A stretch of DNA of 9,281 nt from Devosia equisanguinis (GTDB taxonomy: Bacteria; Pseudomonadota; Alphaproteobacteria; Rhizobiales; Hyphomicrobiaceae): positions 1 through 9,281 of the forward strand of contig CAMDMH010000080.1 of NCBI GenBank assembly GCA_945901835.1, given 5' to 3'. The first letter of the stretch is position 1; each line of letters begins with the position of its first letter. Below the pieces are notes generated by a model. That model was not told the origin of the DNA. It did no database searches and saw only the letters and a program-made list of their open reading frames with translations. The position numbers and the translations under genes are program-made. Shown piece by piece: positions 6,362 through 9,281 of the stretch.

Positions 6362-6591
6362 GCGCGCCCACTTCCTCCCTGCCGCCTTTCCCGAACGTAA
6401 GCGGGTGCGAGTTGAATAGCGGTCCTGCCCCGTCCCGTCGAGACGCAGCTTTCTTTCCCGATGGACTTACTGCATTGCCGGACCGAGACAAATTCGGCCA
6501 GACGGCCCAGGAGTATCAATCCGCCTGCGAATACGTCCGACATTCCGGCGCGGGCGGCCGACACTCCGACCGAAACTGCCCAATTGTCGCA
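6362..6591 (-). other. 230-base gap between DUF2066 and phosphatidyltransferase genes
   Basis: No convincing gene is present. On the - strand an ATG at 6543 begins a readable frame (MSDVFAGGLILLGRLAEF...), but it lacks a Shine-Dalgarno and runs about 180 bases into the phosphatidyltransferase gene out of frame. The gap is long enough for an internal promoter: TTGATA occurs on the - strand, but the hexamer 18 bases on (GAATTT) is a poor -10. No strong terminator follows the DUF2066 stop. Whether the four leftward genes share one transcript is therefore open. Confidence 0.4.
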
Positions 6592-7707
6592 TCAATTCAA
6601 GCTGCGTGCGACCCAAGAGCCTCCGCTGCCGCGCAAATCGATCCCCACGGTTCCGATTGCCGTCGCCAGAGCCGGACCGCCCCCGGGATAGCGTAAGGCG
6701 ATATCCGCCGCACCGCTGGACAGGCCGCCGACCGTGAAATCCGCGACCCCCGGCATTTCCTCGAACTGGCGGCGCAACGCCAGCCACTCGCGCTGAGAGC
6801 GGAATTCGACATAGATCTGAACCTGTTGCAGCGGACCACCGGCGGCCAACGGGGGTGCTGCCCGGCCCCTGACGGCCTTCCAGCGGCCTTCGAGTGTCCT
6901 GAGAGCGACGACAGCGGCGAGTTCACCGGCATATGCGGGGTCCGACGCATCCATACGCCATGTGCGCTTCAGCACGAACGGCCCGACACCATCGACACCG
7001 CTCAATGTCACCGTCAGACGCCGGCCAGCAACGTCCGGCTCGGCGATCGCGAGCAGCGCCTGACCGGCCTTGGACAGGACCGCGATGCTGCGCAGTGCCG
7101 CTTCCGGGTTCCCGGCAGCCGCCTTGATCATGTCCGACGTCAACGATGCCGGGGGCTCATGGAGCTTGACCGGCGTCAGGCCGTTTTCCAGGTCGAGCCC
7201 TGTCCACGCCTCCCGCCAGGCCGCGGCCGTCAGCGCGCCGCTTCCTCCCCCTTGCCCTGTCGGGCGCAACACGAGAACAACCGCGGTCTCCCGCGCCTGC
7301 TCGTCCAGAAATGGAATACCGCGCTGCTTCAGGAGTTCGCGAACCTGTCGCGAACCGAACGAGAAATCGAGCGAAGCTCGATAGCTCGTCGACGAATTGC
7401 GCTCCGAACGGACCGCTATCCCCGAGATCAGGTTGGCCGCCGGTATCGCCTTCAGCGCGGTCAGAGCCTTGTAGCTCGTCACCGGCGCCAACCGCTTGAG
7501 CAGCGATCTGAACGCCGCCTGCTGTCCCTCGGCGATGGCCTTCTCTTTTGCTGCCACGGCATCCTGTGCCCGCGCTTCGACGGGGTAGTTGCCTACGGTG
7601 AACACGCGCTCGTCCTGGGCCGAGGCGACGCCACTGCCGGCCAGGATCGCGGTTACGATCGCCAGGGAGAGAAGGGCGCTGCGCACTCGGGTCGATCGAT
7701 CGCTCAT
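6592..7707 (-). CDS. DUF2066 domain exported protein
   Basis: The 371-residue product resembles the DUF2066 family of proteobacterial exported proteins, whose function is not established. The N-terminus is a clear Sec signal peptide: basic n-region (RSTRVRS, 4-10), hydrophobic core (about 11-27) and a type I site after ASA (28-30), giving a mature periplasmic protein that begins QDERVF. The DUF2066 signature region follows, with VFTVGNYPVEA (35-45), the alpha-helical AAKEKAIAEGQQAAFRSLL (52-70), and YRASLDFSFGSRQVRELLKQ (109-128). The end, about 296-365, is a small alpha/beta unit (QIYVEFRSQREWLALRRQFE, then VADFTVGGLSSGAADIALRY) with the rhythm of a POTRA-like or ferredoxin-like repeat. The ATG at 7707 is favoured by the signal peptide; GAGGGG lies 12 bases upstream. 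An alternative start at 7767 would bury the signal behind 20 residues. It is the first gene of the leftward cluster and divergent from purM. Confidence 0.82.
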   Translation of the reverse strand: MSDRSTRVRSALLSLAIVTAILAGSGVASAQDERVFTVGNYPVEARAQDAVAAKEKAIAEGQQAAFRSLLKRLAPVTSYKALTALKAIPAANLISGIAVRSERNSSTSYRASLDFSFGSRQVRELLKQRGIPFLDEQARETAVVLVLRPTGQGGGSGALTAAAWREAWTGLDLENGLTPVKLHEPPASLTSDMIKAAAGNPEAALRSIAVLSKAGQALLAIAEPDVAGRRLTVTLSGVDGVGPFVLKRTWRMDASDPAYAGELAAVVALRTLEGRWKAVRGRAAPPLAAGGPLQQVQIYVEFRSQREWLALRRQFEEMPGVADFTVGGLSSGAADIALRYPGGGPALATAIGTVGIDLRGSGGSWVARSLN

Positions 7708-7826
7708 GGGCCGTGTTGTCCCCTCATGCTCGACGCGCACGCCACCCCGATTGCCGAGCCAGAGCACCCCATGCTACGGCCCGGCAATGATCAGTTCAGT
7801 ATTCAATCATACGCGCTCTCGACTGG

Positions 7827-7840
7827 CGATCGAACGATCG
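7827..7840. repeat. Paired CGATCG palindromes
   Basis: CGATCG-AA-CGATCG is both a direct and an inverted repeat and sits next to the TATGAT -10 candidate of the leftward promoter, which makes it an operator candidate. A related run, CGATCGATCG, lies at 7693-7702 inside the start of the DUF2066 gene. CGATCG is frequent in GC-rich genomes, so this may be chance. Confidence 0.3.
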
Positions 7841-7970
7841 AAAGGAACTGCTCTGTTCTTATGTCTTATGCCCCCAGGATGCCCCTGGAGCACCTTCATC
7901 CGACCGGGAGAAGCGCGAATGCGATTCCGTCCGGCCGGGTGATGCACTAGACGAGCTATGGCGCGAAAGT

Positions 7971-8012
7971 TTGACGGCGGTCAACGCTGCCGGCGGGACT
8001 TAACTCCCGTCG
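7971..8012 (+). promoter_or_regulatory. Two adjacent hairpins in the purM leader
   Basis: TTGAC (7971-7975) and GTCAA (7980-7984) form a short stem with a GGCG loop. CGGCGGGA (7991-7998) and TCCCGTCG (8005-8012) then form an 8-bp stem with one G-U pair and a CTTAAC loop. The second stem ends 7 bases before the purM Shine-Dalgarno, close enough to influence ribosome binding. It lacks the conserved core of a purine riboswitch as far as I can see. The 5-bp palindrome could also be a DNA site. Confidence 0.4.
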
Positions 8013-8019
8013 CGGCACC

Positions 8020-8025
8020 GGAGAG
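8020..8025 (+). promoter_or_regulatory. Shine-Dalgarno of purM
   Basis: GGAGAG ends 4 bases before the ATG at 8030 (GGAG at 6-base spacing). It favours this start over the in-frame ATG at 7958, which has no ribosome site and would translate the leader hairpins. Confidence 0.8.
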
Positions 8026-8029
8026 CAAC

Positions 8030-9166
8030 ATGACGACATCTGGACCGACGAATGGCGGACCGGGCATCGGCCCCGGTGAAGCGGCCGTGCCCATCACCTA
8101 CGCCGACGCCGGGGTCGACATCGACGCGGGAAACGCGCTGGTCAAGGCGATCAAGCCGCTGGCTAAATCGACGCTTCGGCCCGGCGCGGACGCCGACCTC
8201 GGCGGGTTCGGCGCGCTGTTCGACCTGAAGCGCGCCGGTTTCAAGGACCCGATCCTGGTCGCTGCCAACGACGGCGTAGGCACCAAGCTCAAGATCGCCA
8301 TCGACACCGGCCATCACGCGACCATCGGCATCGATCTCGTCGCCATGTGCGTCAACGATCTTCTGGCCCAAGGTGCCGAGCCGCTATTCTTCCTCGACTA
8401 TTACGCGACCGGTAAGCTCGATGTCGCTACCGCCCGCGACGTCGTGGCGGGCATCGCGGATGGCTGCCGCCAGGCCGGTGCTGCCTTGATCGGCGGCGAG
8501 ACCGCCGAAATGCCCGGGATGTACTCGGGCAAGGACTACGATCTCGCGGGCTTTACCGTGGGTGCTGCCGAACGCGGCCAACTTCTGCCTCGCGACGATA
8601 TCAGGGCTGGCGACACGCTGATCGCGTTGCCGTCATCGGGTGTGCACTCCAATGGCTACTCGCTCGTCCGCCGTCTCGTCGCGAACTCCGGGCTGGCCTG
8701 GGACGCCGCGGCCCCATTCGATCCCGGCGTTACACTCGCCGCCGCTCTCCTCGAGCCCACCCGCATCTACGTGAAACCGGTACTCGCGGCGATGAGAGCG
8801 ACCGGCGCGATCAAGGCCGTGGCGCACATCACCGGCGGCGGCCTCACCGAGAACATCCCCCGCGTCCTGCCCGACGGAATCGCTGCCCATGTCGATCTCG
8901 GCCGCTGGAAGATGCCGCCCGTGTTCGGATGGCTCGCGGCCCAGGGCCATCTCGACGACACGGAAATGCTCCGCACTTTCAATTGCGGCATCGGTCTCGT
9001 CATCATCGCGGAGACGGCAAAGAAAGAAGCCGTGCTGGCCGCGCTCGCCAGTGCCGGCGAGAAACCCATCGTCATCGGTGAAACGGAGAAGGGCCGCGGC
9101 GTGAAGTCCGAAGCCAAAGGCAAGGGCGAGGCCGAGGCCGTGCGCTTCAGCGGCAGGCTCGGCTGA
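8030..9166 (+). CDS. purM: Phosphoribosylformylglycinamidine cyclo-ligase PurM
   Basis: PurM (AIR synthetase) closes the imidazole ring of the purine precursor: FGAM plus ATP gives AIR, ADP and phosphate, the fifth step of de novo purine synthesis in the cytosol. Motifs are complete: YADAGVDIDAGN (24-35), DGVGTK (81-86), the DLVAMCVNDLLAQGAEPLFF stretch (102-121), GGETAEMPGMY (155-165), GVHSNGYSL (204-212), HITGGGLTENIPR (266-278) and FNCGIG (317-322). The 378 residues exceed the usual length of about 345-355; the excess is a Gly-rich N-terminal 20 residues and a Lys/Glu-rich insert at 354-369 just before the final VRFSGRL. The start at 8030 has a good Shine-Dalgarno; initiation at 7958 would add 24 residues. 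The next gene starts 5 bases after the stop and does not look like purN. Confidence 0.96.
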   Translation: MTTSGPTNGGPGIGPGEAAVPITYADAGVDIDAGNALVKAIKPLAKSTLRPGADADLGGFGALFDLKRAGFKDPILVAANDGVGTKLKIAIDTGHHATIGIDLVAMCVNDLLAQGAEPLFFLDYYATGKLDVATARDVVAGIADGCRQAGAALIGGETAEMPGMYSGKDYDLAGFTVGAAERGQLLPRDDIRAGDTLIALPSSGVHSNGYSLVRRLVANSGLAWDAAAPFDPGVTLAAALLEPTRIYVKPVLAAMRATGAIKAVAHITGGGLTENIPRVLPDGIAAHVDLGRWKMPPVFGWLAAQGHLDDTEMLRTFNCGIGLVIIAETAKKEAVLAALASAGEKPIVIGETEKGRGVKSEAKGKGEAEAVRFSGRLG

Positions 9167-9171
9167 TCGAC

Positions 9172-9281
9172 ATGCCAGCCGAAGCGCCGCCATTTTCGAT
9201 GAGCCTGCCGCGCGCGCCGTCGAAGCGCAGCGCGGTTCCTTCGTTCATCGTCATGGACGTGATCAGCGCGGCCGCCCGGCG
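9172..9281 (+). CDS. Partial CDS, probable class I/II aminotransferase N-terminus
   Basis: An ATG 5 bases after the purM stop opens a frame that leaves the window after 36 codons. The translation contains AVPSFIVMDVISAAAR (21-36). This resembles the N-terminal helix of alphaproteobacterial PLP-dependent class I/II aminotransferases, where a similar P-F-x-V-M-D-V/L segment precedes the HMEVGQP-type strand. It lacks the V-L-I-S-G-R-G-S-N motif expected near the start of PurN. An in-frame ATG at 9199 is another possible start, and neither has a clear Shine-Dalgarno, so translation may be coupled to purM. The family call rests on a short segment recalled from memory and is tentative. Confidence 0.5.
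   Translation, partial: MPAEAPPFSMSLPRAPSKRSAVPSFIVMDVISAAAR

Larger units (their letters stand above)
7708..8029. promoter_or_regulatory. Divergent intergenic region, DUF2066 gene and purM
   Basis: This 322-base region must hold promoters for both directions. I see no gene in it. For the leftward gene, TATGAT on the - strand (complement of 7806-7811) matches five of six -10 bases, with only TTCGAT 17 bases upstream. For purM no good -35/-10 pair is visible. Two CGATCG palindromes separated by AA (7827-7840) and CCAGG/CCTGG arms (7874-7888) lie mid-region. A GANTC site, the CcrM methylation target of alphaproteobacteria, is at 7923-7927. No enterobacterial PurR operator is recognisable. Two leader hairpins near purM are listed separately. 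Confidence 0.55.

Noticed and set aside
6184..6564. Possible small - strand protein in the gap upstream of the phosphatidyltransferase
   Set aside because: No ribosome site, about 180 bases overlap out of frame with the next gene, and composition turns Arg/Ser-rich.
6826..7950. 374-codon + strand frame opposite the DUF2066 gene
   Set aside because: Low-complexity Arg-rich translation; the - strand frame has a textbook signal peptide and is the real gene.

Overview
This window looks like an ordinary chromosomal stretch of a GC-rich alphaproteobacterium, plausibly Hyphomicrobiales or Rhodospirillales. The main reason is the set DUF2066 protein, CDP-alcohol phosphatidyltransferase, AI-2E/PerM-type membrane protein and short DnaA-like protein with an N-terminal clamp motif (HdaA), lying divergent from purM, a layout I associate with that class. 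GC content is high throughout by eye, so long antisense open frames occur opposite nearly every gene. I treat these as artefacts. I see no rRNA, tRNA, CRISPR array, insertion sequence or phage gene.

Layout. Bases 1-127 are a non-coding leader with an 8-bp inverted repeat. Rightward from 128 come eutA (reactivase of adenosylcobalamin-dependent ethanolamine ammonia-lyase, here with a His/Asp-repeat N-terminal extension) and, 29 bases later with a strong Shine-Dalgarno, a 12-helix MFS transporter. Its stop lies 19 bases from that of a convergent, leftward GNAT acetyltransferase gene (3053-3697). Further right is a leftward cluster transcribed in the order DUF2066 exported protein (6592-7707), CDP-alcohol phosphatidyltransferase (5705-6361), AI-2E transporter (4505-5635) and hdaA (3813-4502). 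A 9-bp stem between hdaA and the GNAT gene may end or stabilise the transcript. A 322-base divergent intergenic region (7708-8029) separates this cluster from rightward purM (8030-9166). Five bases after purM an open frame begins that runs off the window. Its 36 residues do not look like PurN and resemble the start of a PLP-dependent class I/II aminotransferase.

How the genes may work together. EutA keeps ethanolamine ammonia-lyase active by exchanging damaged cobalamin, and the coupled MFS protein is an obvious candidate importer for a substrate of that pathway, but eutB and eutC are not visible here. In the leftward cluster a probable anionic-phospholipid synthase is co-oriented with the gene for the protein that shuts off DnaA. 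Acidic phospholipids and Hda act in opposite directions on DnaA-ATP in E. coli, so the arrangement is suggestive, though no regulatory link is shown by sequence. PurM performs the fifth step of purine synthesis.

I did not find a clearly novel system. The points most worth a second look are the His/Asp repeat of EutA, the eutA-MFS pairing, the lipid-synthase/hdaA cluster, the structured purM leader, and the gene that sits where purN often is.
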